A DNA stretch of 64,000 nucleotides from Halomonas shengliensis (GTDB taxonomy: Bacteria; Pseudomonadota; Gammaproteobacteria; Pseudomonadales; Halomonadaceae): positions 54,349 to 118,348 of the forward strand of contig NZ_FNIV01000010.1 of the NCBI RefSeq assembly GCF_900104135.1, read 5' to 3'. The position numbers were made by a program, and so were the translations under genes. Shown one piece after another: positions 18,395-26,249 of this stretch. The notes under the pieces were generated by a model, which saw nothing but the letters and a program-made list of their open reading frames with translations, did no database searches and was not told the DNA's origin. Numbering within the stretch: the stretch's first letter is position 1; the number at the start of each line of letters is the position of its first letter.

Positions 18395-18528
18395 CGCGGG
18401 TCTCCGTTGGCGGCAGGCTGTTGTTTTCGTTCAAGCATACTCGGCAAAACGAGACAAAACAACGCACTACGACCATAGGCAGAGAGCTCCCCGATGACGC
18501 CATGCGGCTGTCTCCGGCGCCGGGCTCG

Positions 18529-18534
18529 GGTATA
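18529..18534 (+). promoter_or_regulatory. -10 element upstream of sdhE
   Basis: TATACT lies 36 bases before the TTG start of sdhE in the divergent region with ihfB. The matching -35 is weak. Confidence 0.4.
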
Positions 18535-18570
18535 CTGCCATCACACTCCCGAACAGAGGCGAGGTCGACC

Positions 18571-18864
18571 TTGAACGAACCATCAAGCCCCGAGGCTGCA
18601 CAGCGCAAGCGACTCTACTGGCACAGCCGGCGCGGCATGTGGGAACTGGACCTGCTGCTGGTGCCCTTCCTCGAACAGCGCTACGACGGCCTGGCCGAGG
18701 AGGACCAGGCGGCCTTCCGGGCACTGATCGACGAGGAGGACCAGGACCTCTTCCTGTGGCTGATGCGTCGCGAGCTCCCCGAGGAGCCGGTGCGTCGGCG
18801 CATCGTGCAGATGATCATCGAACATGCCGAGAGTGCCGACAGCGTGTCGCATCGGCCCGTCTAG
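18571..18864 (+). CDS. sdhE: FAD assembly factor SdhE
   Basis: A 97-residue protein that helps attach FAD covalently to the succinate dehydrogenase flavoprotein. It contains the conserved RRGMWELDLLL block (RGxxE motif) and the acidic helical bundle (LIDEEDQDLFLWLM) of the family. No ATG is available; TTG at 18571 with GAGG six bases upstream gives the expected length. It overlaps ygfX by 41 bases, as in other gammaproteobacteria. Confidence 0.9.
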   Translation: MNEPSSPEAAQRKRLYWHSRRGMWELDLLLVPFLEQRYDGLAEEDQAAFRALIDEEDQDLFLWLMRRELPEEPVRRRIVQMIIEHAESADSVSHRPV

Positions 18865-19219
18865 GCTCGCCCTGCTGGCCCATCTGCTGCCGGCCACCGC
18901 GGTGGTTGGCCTGCTGTTCTTCGTGTTGTCGCCGGCCTCGTGGCTGGCGCTTCTCCTGCTGCTTCTCGCCGTCTCCATCCTGGCGGTGCGTCGCGGTCCA
19001 CGTGGCGAACTCAGGGCCGAGACCGACCCCTCCGGTGAGGTGCGCTGGCGCTGGTGCGCGGCTGGTGACCGGGAGGCTCGGCCGGTCAGCCTGCGCTGCG
19101 ACTACCTGGGGCCCTGGCTGATCGGCCTGCGCCTCGACGGGCGTCGGCTCTGGGTATGGCCCGACAGCTGCACGCCGCAGGCGCATCGCGAGTTGCGCCG
19201 CTGGCTGGTGAGGCACTGA
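18824..19219 (+). CDS. ygfX: YgfX (CptA) family membrane protein
   Basis: A 131-residue protein with two hydrophobic helices (ALLAHLLPATAVVGLLFFVL and ASWLALLLLLLAVSILAV) and a soluble C-terminal half with the conserved pattern WLIGLRLDGRRLWVWPDSCT, then HRELRRWL. The sdhE-ygfX pair is conserved; in E. coli it was reported as a toxin acting on the cytoskeleton with SdhE as antitoxin, a role that is debated. A GTG at 18833 is an alternative start. Confidence 0.82.
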   Translation: MPRVPTACRIGPSRLALLAHLLPATAVVGLLFFVLSPASWLALLLLLLAVSILAVRRGPRGELRAETDPSGEVRWRWCAAGDREARPVSLRCDYLGPWLIGLRLDGRRLWVWPDSCTPQAHRELRRWLVRH

Positions 19220-19271
19220 GCCATCCTATGGCGTCAGGCTTCCCGCTCTCCTTGCCACGCCTTCTGGACGC

Positions 19272-20846
19272 TCATCCCTCGAGCTCGCGCAGCCAGCTGC
19301 GTGATGGCTGCGGGTGGGCGTCGCCGTGGTGCGGGCAGTCCGGGTTGTAGTGCAGGCCACGGGACTCGCGACGACGGCGTGCGCACTCGACGGTGAGGCG
19401 CGCCAGGCGCACCGCGTGCCACAGGCTGGCCAGCTCGGCACCGGGGGTGGTGCGTGCCACGGCCTCGCCGACCGTCGCCTGCAGGGCGGCGAGCGCCGAG
19501 GCCGCCTCCGCGAGCCCGGCGTCGCGACGCACGATGGCCACCCGGCGGCTCATCAGGTCGCGCAGTCGCTGGCGCCACTCGGCAAGCTCGGGCGGCGGGG
19601 CGTCGGCGACGACCTCTCCGGCTGAAGGCTCGGGAAGGGGAGTGCAGGGCGCCTCGCGCAGGGCGGCCGCACAGCTGCGGGCGAACACCAGGCACTCCAG
19701 CAGCGAGTTGCTGGCCATGCGGTTGGCGCCGTGGAGGCCGGTGCAGGCGACCTCGCCCACGGCGAAGAGGTGGGCCACGTCGGTGGCGCCATGGTGGTCG
19801 GTGGCCACGCCGCCGCAGCTGTAGTGGGCGGCGGGCACCACCGGAATGGGCACGGTGACGATATCCAGGCCACGCGACGCGCAGTGGGCATGGATGGTGG
19901 GGAAGTGGTGGCGGATTGCCGCCTCCCCCAGGTGGCGCACGTCGAGCAGCACATGGTCGCTGCCGGTGCGCTGCATCTCGGCATCGATGGCACGGGCCAC
20001 CACGTCGCGGGGGGCCAGCTCGGCGCGCGGATCGACGCCCGGCATGAAGCGCTCGCCGTGGACGTTGAGCAGGCGTCCCCCCTCGCCGCGCACCGCCTCG
20101 CTGATCAGGAAGGGGCTGCCCTCCGGATCATAGAGGCAGGTGGGGTGGAACTGCTGGAACTCCAGGTTCATCAGGGTGGCGCCCAGCTCGGCGGCCATCA
20201 GCATCCCCTCGCCGCTGGCCGGCTGGGGGCTGGTGGTGTGGCGATAGAGGCCGCTGGCGCCGCCGGTGGCCAGCACGGTGTCGTGGGCCGGCAGCGTCAC
20301 ACGCCGGCCGGCGGCGTCGAGGCAGCGCGCTCCGCGGCAGCAGCCCTCGGCGTCCTGCAGCAGGCCGATGGCGGTGAGGTCGTCGCGGATGCGGATGGCC
20401 GGATGGGCGGCCGCGTGGGCCTTGAGGGTGTCCATCACCGCACGCCCGGTGGCGTCGGCGACATGGATGATGCGCCGGGCCCCGTGGCCGCCTTCGCGGG
20501 TGAGGTGGTAGGGGTAGCCGGCGTCGGGGCTGGTGTCGCGGGTGAAGGGCACGCCCAGCGAGAGCAGCCACTCGATGGCGGCGGGACCGTTCTCGACGGT
20601 GAAGCGCACCGCGGCCTCGTCGCACAGGCCGTCGCCCGCCACCAGGGTGTCCTGGACATGGGCCTCGAAGTCGTCGCCGGGGGAGAGCACCGCGGCGATG
20701 CCGCCCTGGGCCCAGCGGCTGGCACCCTGGTCGTCGCTGGCGGGACGCAGCAGGGTGACCGGACGGTGGTCCGCGACCTCCAGGGCCAGCACCAGGCCGG
20801 CGACACCGCCGCCGATGATCAGCACCTCAGGGTTGGCGTCGGGCAT
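19272..20846 (-). CDS. nadB: L-aspartate oxidase
   Basis: A 524-residue FAD enzyme that oxidises L-aspartate to iminoaspartate, the first step of NAD synthesis. The dinucleotide motif IIGGGVAGL (10-18), the flavin-site ASRWAQGGIAAV, and the conserved YSCGGVATDHHG followed by GANRMASNSLLECLVFA are present. Its start overlaps the end of the FUSC gene by 20 bases on the same strand. Confidence 0.95.
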   Translation of the reverse strand: MPDANPEVLIIGGGVAGLVLALEVADHRPVTLLRPASDDQGASRWAQGGIAAVLSPGDDFEAHVQDTLVAGDGLCDEAAVRFTVENGPAAIEWLLSLGVPFTRDTSPDAGYPYHLTREGGHGARRIIHVADATGRAVMDTLKAHAAAHPAIRIRDDLTAIGLLQDAEGCCRGARCLDAAGRRVTLPAHDTVLATGGASGLYRHTTSPQPASGEGMLMAAELGATLMNLEFQQFHPTCLYDPEGSPFLISEAVRGEGGRLLNVHGERFMPGVDPRAELAPRDVVARAIDAEMQRTGSDHVLLDVRHLGEAAIRHHFPTIHAHCASRGLDIVTVPIPVVPAAHYSCGGVATDHHGATDVAHLFAVGEVACTGLHGANRMASNSLLECLVFARSCAAALREAPCTPLPEPSAGEVVADAPPPELAEWRQRLRDLMSRRVAIVRRDAGLAEAASALAALQATVGEAVARTTPGAELASLWHAVRLARLTVECARRRRESRGLHYNPDCPHHGDAHPQPSRSWLRELEG

Positions 20847-21972
20847 CTTGCGCTCCTTGGTCGGATGGTGCGGTATAGCGGCGTGCCCACTTGCGCCCGG
20901 AGGCGCGGCGCAGGCGGCGGCTGGGCAGGCGGTTGAGGCCGCCGAGCCGCTCGACCAGCTCCCGGGCCAGTCGGGCCAGCTCGCGGTTGAGCCACAGGTA
21001 ACCGCTGGGACTGAACAGCACGCGCCCCTGGTCGCTCACCGCGCTGGTGGCGAGGTGGGCGTAGCGCTGCAGGTCGAAGAAGGCCACCTCGGCGGTGATG
21101 GGCTGGCCGGTGCGCACCTGGGTGGCCAGGGTATCCAGCTCGCGGGCCAGGCGATGCTGCTCCCCGCGAAGCCCCGTCATCGCCTCGATCTGGTCATGCC
21201 CGGCGCGGGTGGTCCAGTGGGTCTCCAGAAGCAGCTCGATGGTGGAGATCATGCGCCGCTGCAGGGAGATGATGTCGTCGAGTTCGTCGCGGCGCAGGCG
21301 CCGCTCGCGGTGAATGGCGTCCACCAGGCCGCGCTGCTTGACCAGTGCCGAGCTGGTGGCCTTGAGCAGGGCTCGGGTGTCGATGTCTACCGCTGCCGAG
21401 GCGGTGGTGTGGGCGTGGAAGAGGCGCGCCATGCGCTCGAGGTTCTCAGCCAGCATGAAGCGCATCATGTCGGTGGCCTTCTGGGGCAGCACCAGCACGG
21501 TGACGGCGATGCCCATCAGGGTGCCCAGCAGAACGTCGAAGGCGCGCCACAGGCCGACCCCGAGGTCGTGGCTGCCGTCGCCGATCACCAGCAGCAGGCT
21601 GATGGCGAACATCAGGCCGCTGTAGCCGTGGCGGTTGCCGAAGGTCCACCAGGTGGCCACGCCGATGGCGGCCAGGCCGCCCAGCGGCAGCAGCAGCGGG
21701 ACGCTCGGCGGCAGCAGGAGCAGCAGCAGGCCGGAGCCGGCGCCCAGAGCGGTGCCCAGCAGGCGCTGGCGACCCTTGTCGAGCACGCCGCCGATATGCG
21801 GCAGGTTTCCCATGACCATGATGGTGCTGACCAGTGCCCAGCTGGAGTGGGGAATCTCGAACAGGCGAATGATCAGGAAGGTCAGGGCGAGGGCCAGCAG
21901 CACGCGCAGCACGTGCAGGCGACGGCGGAAGCGATAGGTGAAGAAGGGGTCGCGCAGCGGCGGCAGATTCAT
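20827..21972 (-). CDS. FUSC-family inner-membrane protein
   Basis: A 381-residue protein with about six hydrophobic segments in residues 18-165 (VLLALALTFLIIRLFEIPHS and ALVSTIMVMGNLPHIG) and a cytoplasmic helical region from about 170. The order and the GTALGAG and HGYSGLMFAISLLLV blocks match the fusaric-acid-resistance / aromatic acid exporter-like group (YccS, AaeB relatives). Substrate unknown. The start at 21972 is chosen because longer frames run through the tRNA genes. It is read toward nadB with a short overlap. Confidence 0.8.
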   Translation of the reverse strand: MNLPPLRDPFFTYRFRRRLHVLRVLLALALTFLIIRLFEIPHSSWALVSTIMVMGNLPHIGGVLDKGRQRLLGTALGAGSGLLLLLLPPSVPLLLPLGGLAAIGVATWWTFGNRHGYSGLMFAISLLLVIGDGSHDLGVGLWRAFDVLLGTLMGIAVTVLVLPQKATDMMRFMLAENLERMARLFHAHTTASAAVDIDTRALLKATSSALVKQRGLVDAIHRERRLRRDELDDIISLQRRMISTIELLLETHWTTRAGHDQIEAMTGLRGEQHRLARELDTLATQVRTGQPITAEVAFFDLQRYAHLATSAVSDQGRVLFSPSGYLWLNRELARLARELVERLGGLNRLPSRRLRRASGRKWARRYTAPSDQGAQDARRQP

Positions 21973-22031
21973 CGGGCCAGTATCATGGCAGTGCCCCATG
22001 GTGGGGTCGATCCGGCCTGGTGGCGGTGAGC

Positions 22032-22118
22032 TGGTGCCCGGAGCCGGGCTCGAACCGGCACGGTGTCGCCACCGAGGGATTTTAAGTCCCTTGCGTCTAC
22101 CAATTTCGCCATCCGGGC
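22032..22118 (-). tRNA. tRNA-Leu (anticodon TAA)
   Basis: An 87-base class II tRNA with a GCCCGGA acceptor arm, anticodon loop containing TAA, a long variable arm, a TPsiC arm GGTTCGAGCC and encoded CCA. Last of the Gly-Cys-Leu cluster. Confidence 0.97.
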
Positions 22119-22154
22119 GGCACGGTGTCGGGCGGATCGGGTCGATCGGGGGAG

Positions 22155-22228
22155 TGGAGGCTGGAGTCGGAATCGAACCGGCGTACACGGAGTTGCAGTC
22201 CGCTGCATAACCACTCTGCCATCCAGCC
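22155..22228 (-). tRNA. tRNA-Cys (anticodon GCA)
   Basis: A 74-base tRNA with acceptor GGCTGGA, anticodon GCA in a CTGCAAC loop and encoded CCA. Middle gene of the cluster. Confidence 0.97.
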
Positions 22229-22246
22229 TCATCGAGTCAGAGATAA

Positions 22247-22321
22247 TGGAGCGGGAAAGGAGATTCGAACTCCCGACCCTCGCCTTGGCAAGGCGATGCT
22301 CTACCACTGAGCTATTCCCGC
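22247..22321 (-). tRNA. tRNA-Gly (anticodon GCC)
   Basis: A 75-base tRNA with acceptor GCGGGAA, anticodon GCC and encoded CCA. It lies just downstream of pgsA in the order pgsA-Gly-Cys-Leu, the same as glyW-cysT-leuZ in E. coli. Confidence 0.97.
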
Positions 22322-22393
22322 CTGACTCGAGAGCGAATTATACGGATAAGCCGGTGACTGTCAAACGTTTTATGCTCGCCTGCGGGTGCTCGC

Positions 22394-22942
22394 CTACATG
22401 GAACGGCTGAGGTGCGGCCAGGCGGCCTTGAGGTAGAGGAACATCGACCACAGCGTCAGCACGGCGGCCACGTAGAGGGTGACCACGGCGAGCACCGCGA
22501 TGGGGGTGCCGGGGGCGAAGGCGAGCAGCAGGAAGATCGCCACCATCTGCAGGGTGGTCTTGACCTTGCCGAGCCAGGAGACCGCCACGCTGCCGCGCTT
22601 GCCCATCTCGGCCATCCATTCCCGCAGCGCCGAGATCACGATCTCGCGACCGATGATCACCAGCGCCGGCAGGGTCAGCCAGAGGGCGTCGTAACGCTCG
22701 ATCAGCAGCGCCAGGGCCACCGCCACCATCAGCTTGTCGGCCACCGGGTCGAGGAAGGCGCCGAAGGGGGTGGACTGGTTCCAGCGCCTGGCCAGGTAGC
22801 CGTCGAGCCAGTCGGTGATCGAGGCCAGGGCGAAGAAGGCGGCGGCCAGCGGCATGCTCCACGCGAAGGGCAGGTAGAAGAGCACCACCAGCAGCGGGAT
22901 GAAGGCGATGCGGGCCAGGGTGAGGATATTCGGGATGTTCAT
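22394..22942 (-). CDS. pgsA: CDP-diacylglycerol-glycerol-3-phosphate phosphatidyltransferase
   Basis: A 182-residue inner-membrane enzyme that makes phosphatidylglycerol phosphate. The CDP-alcohol phosphotransferase signature reads [10 protein letters not shown], then [14 protein letters not shown], with all metal-ligand Asp residues kept. Four to six membrane helices. It lies between uvrC and the tRNA cluster as in other gammaproteobacteria. Confidence 0.96.
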   Translation of the reverse strand: MNIPNILTLARIAFIPLLVVLFYLPFAWSMPLAAAFFALASITDWLDGYLARRWNQSTPFGAFLDPVADKLMVAVALALLIERYDALWLTLPALVIIGREIVISALREWMAEMGKRGSVAVSWLGKVKTTLQMVAIFLLLAFAPGTPIAVLAVVTLYVAAVLTLWSMFLYLKAAWPHLSRSM

Positions 22943-23012
22943 CGCGCGAAGCTGTCCTTGCCGGTGATGGGGAGCATTGAGCGTAGGCGCATTCTATCCC
23001 CCTTGGCCGGCT

Positions 23013-24827
23013 TCATCCATGCAGGGCGCGATGGATGGTGTCGGCGAGGCTGTCGCTGATGCCCGGCACCCGGGCCAGCTCCTCGCGGCTGGCCTGCTTG
23101 ACCCCGTGCAGGCCGCCGAAGAAGCGCAGCAGCTCGCGCCGGCGCTTGGGGCCGACGCCGGCGATGCCCTCCAGGGTGGAGGTGCGGCGCACCTTGTCGC
23201 GGCGGGTGCGGTGGCCGGTGATGGCGAAACGGTGCGACTCGTCGCGGATATGCTGGATCAGGTGCAGCGCCGGGGAGGCCGCCTCCAGGTCCAGGGTGCG
23301 ATCCACGGTCTCCAGGAACAGCGTCTCCAGCCCGGCCTTGCGGGTGGTGCCCTTGGCCACACCGAGCAGGATGACGCCGCTGACCCCCAGCGAGGTGAGC
23401 ACCTCCCGGGCCATGTTGAGCTGCCCCTTGCCGCCGTCCACCACCATCACGTCCGGCGCCACGCTCTCGCCCTCGGCGACGCGGCGGAAGCGGCGGGTCA
23501 ACGCCTGCTGCATGGCGGCGTAGTCGTCGCCGGCGGCCACCCCCTCGATGTTGAAGCGGCGGTAGTCGGACTTGCGCGGCCCGTTCTCGTCGAACACCAC
23601 GCAGGAGGCCACGGTCGCCTCGCCGTGGCTGTGGCTGATGTCGAAGCACTCCAGCCGCGCCGGCGGGGCGGCCATGCCGAGCGCCTCGCGCAAGGCCTCG
23701 AAGCGTCGCGCCAGCTGGGTCTGGTTGGCCAGCTGGCCGGCCAGCTGCTGCTCGGCGTTGGTGCGCGCCAGCTCCTTCCACTGGGCGCGGTGACCGCGTA
23801 CCTGGTCGGTGAGGCGCACCCGGCGCCCCGCCCGCTCGGACAGCGCCCGGGCGATCAGCGCGGCATCGGGCACGGCGTGGCTGGTGATCACCTCGCGGGG
23901 GATCTCGCGGGCCTGGCCCAGGTAGTACTGGCTGACGAAGTCGCCGAGCAGCGCCTCGGGCGTGAGGTCCAGGCCGTTGGCGGGGGCGTGGTGGCGCGCC
24001 CCGAGCAGGCGCCCCTGGCGGATCGCCAATACCGAGATGCACAGTGCCCCGGGGCGGCTGGCCAGGGCGAAGACGTCGGCGTCGCCGTCGCCGGTATCCA
24101 CGAACTGGCGCTGCTGCAGCTGGCGCAGCTGCTGGATCTGGTCGCGCAGGCGGGCCGCCTCCTCGAAGGCCAGCTGGCGGCTGGCGGCCTCCATGGCCTC
24201 GGTGAGCTCGCGGGTGACCTGCTCGCTCTTGCCCTCCAGGCACTGCACCGCGTGCTCCAGGTCGCGGCGGTAGTCGGCCTCGGCGATGTAGCCCACGCAG
24301 GGGGCGCTGCAGCGGTCGATCTGGTACTGCAGGCAGGGCCGCGTGCGGTGGGCGAAGACGCTGTCTTCGCAGTTGCGGATGCGGAAGATCTTCTGCATCA
24401 GCGACAGGCTCTCGCGCACGGCATGGCTGCTGGGGTAGGGGCCCAGGTAGCGGCCGTCATCGCGGCGGGTGCGGGCGCGCTTGTACTCCAGCGCCGGGAA
24501 GGGGTGGCGGTCGGTGACGAAGACGAAGGGGTAGGACTTGTCGTCGCGCAGCAGGATGTTGTAGGGCGGGCGCAGCTCCTTGATCAGCGTCTGCTCCAGC
24601 AGCAGCGCCTCGGTCTCGCTGTTGGTGACGGTGACCTGGATGTCGGCGATGCGCCCAACCAGCGCCTGGGACTTGGCGTTGAGCGCGCCGCGGAAGTAGC
24701 TGGCCAGGCGCGCCTTGAGGCGGCGCGCCTTGCCCACGTAGAGGGTATCGCCCTGGGCGTCCAGCATGCGGTAGACGCCGGGGGCCTCGCTGACATTGGC
24801 CAGGAAGCGGCGGTGATCGAAGCTCAT
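23013..24827 (-). CDS. uvrC: UvrABC system protein C
   Basis: A 604-residue dual-incision nuclease of nucleotide excision repair. Residues 15-90 are the GIY-YIG domain (PGVYRMLDAQGDTLYVGKA), a Cys-containing central part follows (RPCLQYQIDRCSAPCVGYI), then the UVR coiled motif, the RNase H-like nuclease domain (ECFDISHSHGEATVASCVVF; DVMVVDGGKGQLN) and two C-terminal helix-hairpin-helix motifs (IAGVGPKRRRELL). Downstream of gacA with a 9-base gap. Confidence 0.97.
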   Translation of the reverse strand: MSFDHRRFLANVSEAPGVYRMLDAQGDTLYVGKARRLKARLASYFRGALNAKSQALVGRIADIQVTVTNSETEALLLEQTLIKELRPPYNILLRDDKSYPFVFVTDRHPFPALEYKRARTRRDDGRYLGPYPSSHAVRESLSLMQKIFRIRNCEDSVFAHRTRPCLQYQIDRCSAPCVGYIAEADYRRDLEHAVQCLEGKSEQVTRELTEAMEAASRQLAFEEAARLRDQIQQLRQLQQRQFVDTGDGDADVFALASRPGALCISVLAIRQGRLLGARHHAPANGLDLTPEALLGDFVSQYYLGQAREIPREVITSHAVPDAALIARALSERAGRRVRLTDQVRGHRAQWKELARTNAEQQLAGQLANQTQLARRFEALREALGMAAPPARLECFDISHSHGEATVASCVVFDENGPRKSDYRRFNIEGVAAGDDYAAMQQALTRRFRRVAEGESVAPDVMVVDGGKGQLNMAREVLTSLGVSGVILLGVAKGTTRKAGLETLFLETVDRTLDLEAASPALHLIQHIRDESHRFAITGHRTRRDKVRRTSTLEGIAGVGPKRRRELLRFFGGLHGVKQASREELARVPGISDSLADTIHRALHG

Positions 24828-24836
24828 GGCAAGGCG

Positions 24837-25484
24837 CTACTTGACGCTGGAGAAGCCTTCCACCAGCCCGTGGCGCAGCCCCAAGTGGGTGAGCTCCACG
24901 TCCGAGTCGACCCCCAGCTTCTCGAAGATGCGGTAGCGGTAGGTGTTGACGGTCTTGGGGCTGAGGAAGAGGCGGTCGGAGATGTCCGCCACCTTCTGGC
25001 AGTTGATGATCATCATCGCCACCTGCATCTCGCGGGAGGAGAGCTCGTCGAAGGGGTTCTCGGGCGAGTCGATGCGCGACAGCACCAGGCGCTGGGCGAC
25101 GTCCGGGCTGACGTAGCGCTGGCCGTGGAACACCTCGCGGATGGCGCCGACCATCTCGTCGTGCTGGGAGTCCTTGCTCACCAGCCCCCAGGCGCCGGCG
25201 TCCAGCAGCCGCTGGGCGAAGGTGTCCTCCAGCCAGGCGGTCAGCACCAGTACCCGGGCGTCGGGCAGGGTGCGGGTGATCTTGCGCGTGGCCTCCAGGC
25301 CGCCGATGCCCGGCATGCGGATATCCATCAGCACCACGTCGGGCTTGAGGCGCCGCGTCTCGTTGATCGCTTCCTCGCCACTGGAGGCCTCGCCGACCAC
25401 GCGCAGGTCCTTCTCGGCGTTCAGCAGGTGGGCCAGGCTGGTCCTGACCAGGTGATGGTCATCGGCAATCAGTACCTTGATCAA
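24837..25484 (-). CDS. gacA: Response regulator GacA/UvrY
   Basis: A 215-residue NarL-type response regulator that in related bacteria is phosphorylated by GacS/BarA and switches on CsrA-sequestering small RNAs. The receiver domain has the acidic pair at 8-9 (LIADDHH), phosphoacceptor Asp54 (VVLMDIRMPG) and the conserved Lys (GLVSKDS); the LuxR helix-turn-helix near 150-205 reads LSSREMQVAMMI, then LSPKTVNTYRYRIFEKLGV. I prefer TTG at 25484, with AGGAG nine bases upstream, over an ATG at 25529 that has no ribosome binding site. The gacA-uvrC order is conserved. Confidence 0.93.
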   Translation of the reverse strand: MIKVLIADDHHLVRTSLAHLLNAEKDLRVVGEASSGEEAINETRRLKPDVVLMDIRMPGIGGLEATRKITRTLPDARVLVLTAWLEDTFAQRLLDAGAWGLVSKDSQHDEMVGAIREVFHGQRYVSPDVAQRLVLSRIDSPENPFDELSSREMQVAMMIINCQKVADISDRLFLSPKTVNTYRYRIFEKLGVDSDVELTHLGLRHGLVEGFSSVK

Positions 25485-25590
25485 CGCGGGGGACTCCTGA
25501 ACGGCTCGACCACGACGAGTCGATCTCATCGAAGGGCAGGGGGATACGGGCTAGGCACGACAAGAGTGGCATAACTGGCCGCCGGGCAAA

Positions 25591-25607
25591 ACCCTCCTTA
25601 GGAGGGT
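25591..25607. other. Hairpin between gacA and tRNA-Ala
   Basis: ACCCTCC/GGAGGGT stem of 7 bp with loop TTA, upstream of the tRNA promoter. Function not clear. Confidence 0.3.
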
Positions 25608-25628
25608 AACGAACGATGAAAAAAAGGC

Positions 25629-25657
25629 TTGACCCTCCCTGCCTGCCGCCGTATCAT
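25629..25657 (+). promoter_or_regulatory. Promoter of the tRNA-Ala gene
   Basis: TTGACC (25629-25634), a 17-base spacer and TATCAT (25652-25657), about 30 bases before the tRNA 5' end. A GC-rich discriminator (CGCCCC) follows, typical of stringently controlled stable-RNA promoters. Confidence 0.75.
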
Positions 25658-25687
25658 TCGCCCCGTTCTCGCGAGACGAGAAAGCGT

Positions 25688-25763
25688 GGGGCCTTAGCTC
25701 AGCTGGGAGAGCGCAACACTGGCAGTGTTGAGGTCAGCGGTTCGATCCCGCTAGGCTCCACCA
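25688..25763 (+). tRNA. tRNA-Ala (anticodon GGC), prophage attachment target
   Basis: A 76-base tRNA with encoded CCA. The acceptor stem GGGGCCT/AGGCTCC contains the G3:U70 pair that identifies alanine tRNAs, and the anticodon loop CTGGCAG gives GGC. Its 3' part from 25713 lies in the attachment repeat and was supplied by the phage, so the gene remains intact after integration. Confidence 0.97.
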
Positions 25764-25771
25764 ACAAGACA
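25713..25771 (+). repeat. attL: tRNA-Ala 3' direct repeat
   Basis: 59 bases identical to 63942-64000, starting in the anticodon arm and running 8 bases beyond the tRNA CCA. True length may be greater, because the right copy is cut by the window end. Confidence 0.93.
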
Positions 25772-25780
25772 TGACGAATC

Positions 25781-25813
25781 AGCCGCTTAGCGTAGCTCGC
25801 TAGGCGGCTTTTT
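25781..25813 (+). terminator. Terminator after tRNA-Ala
   Basis: Stem AGCCGCTTAGCG with CGCTAGGCGGCT (one wobble pair), loop TAGCT, followed by TTTTT. It lies inside the left end of the prophage unless the attachment identity extends further. Confidence 0.85.
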
Positions 25814-25819
25814 CGTGCG

Positions 25820-25850
25820 CTGGGAAAAAACTGGGAAAATACTGGGAAAA
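25820..25850. repeat. Three helically phased CTGGGAAAA repeats
   Basis: CTGGGAAAA occurs at 25820, 25831 and 25842, exactly 11 bases apart, between the attachment core and int. They are good candidates for integrase arm-type or excisionase binding sites; this is inference. Confidence 0.6.
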
Positions 25851-25868
25851 CTCCACACGGCTGGCGGG

Positions 25869-26249
25869 CTACTTCAGGCCCTCGGGTAGATCGATCTCGG
25901 CGCCCAGCTTGGCGAAGACCAGGGCGCGCATCGCGGCCACCAGTGGCGTCGGCCCCAGCGAACACCTCGCCCCGGTCGCGCTCACCGGGCACACGGCATA
26001 CCAGCGTTCATGCTCGCCATACTGCTGGCCGGTGTGGGTGTGGAGCTCGATCAGGTGCTGCTCGATCAGTGGGCCGCCCTGGCTCCAGTCGGTGGATGGC
26101 GAGTAGACATCTGGCCATCCGTCAGACGTGCGGCCCTTGAGGCCGATATGCTGTGCCCCGTTCGGCATGCCGATGATGTCGAGCTCTATTCCTGTCACTT
26201 GGGCCACAGCCCAATCGAGGGCAGCGCCCTCCAACTCTCTTACCCGCAT
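25869..26249 (-). CDS. DUF2591 (NinX-like) phage protein
   Basis: A 126-residue protein with the family landmarks VRELEGAALDWAVAQVTGIE at the N-terminus, YSPSTDWSQGGPLIEQH in the middle and GPTPLVAAMRALVFAKLG at the C-terminus. Members are found in lambdoid phages, often among nin genes; function unknown. The ATG at 26249 overlaps the integrase stop by one base, so it is the promoter-distal gene of the leftward operon. Confidence 0.85.
   Translation of the reverse strand: MRVRELEGAALDWAVAQVTGIELDIIGMPNGAQHIGLKGRTSDGWPDVYSPSTDWSQGGPLIEQHLIELHTHTGQQYGEHERWYAVCPVSATGARCSLGPTPLVAAMRALVFAKLGAEIDLPEGLK

Noticed and set aside
20533..22029. Plus-strand open frame over nadB and the FUSC gene
   Set aside because: Shadow of two confidently assigned minus-strand genes; Gln/His/Gly-rich.
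22977..25574. Very long plus-strand open frame
   Set aside because: It is antisense to uvrC and gacA, both with full domain matches. Long antisense frames are common in GC-rich DNA, and its composition (Gly, Val, His, Gln runs) is typical of such shadows.
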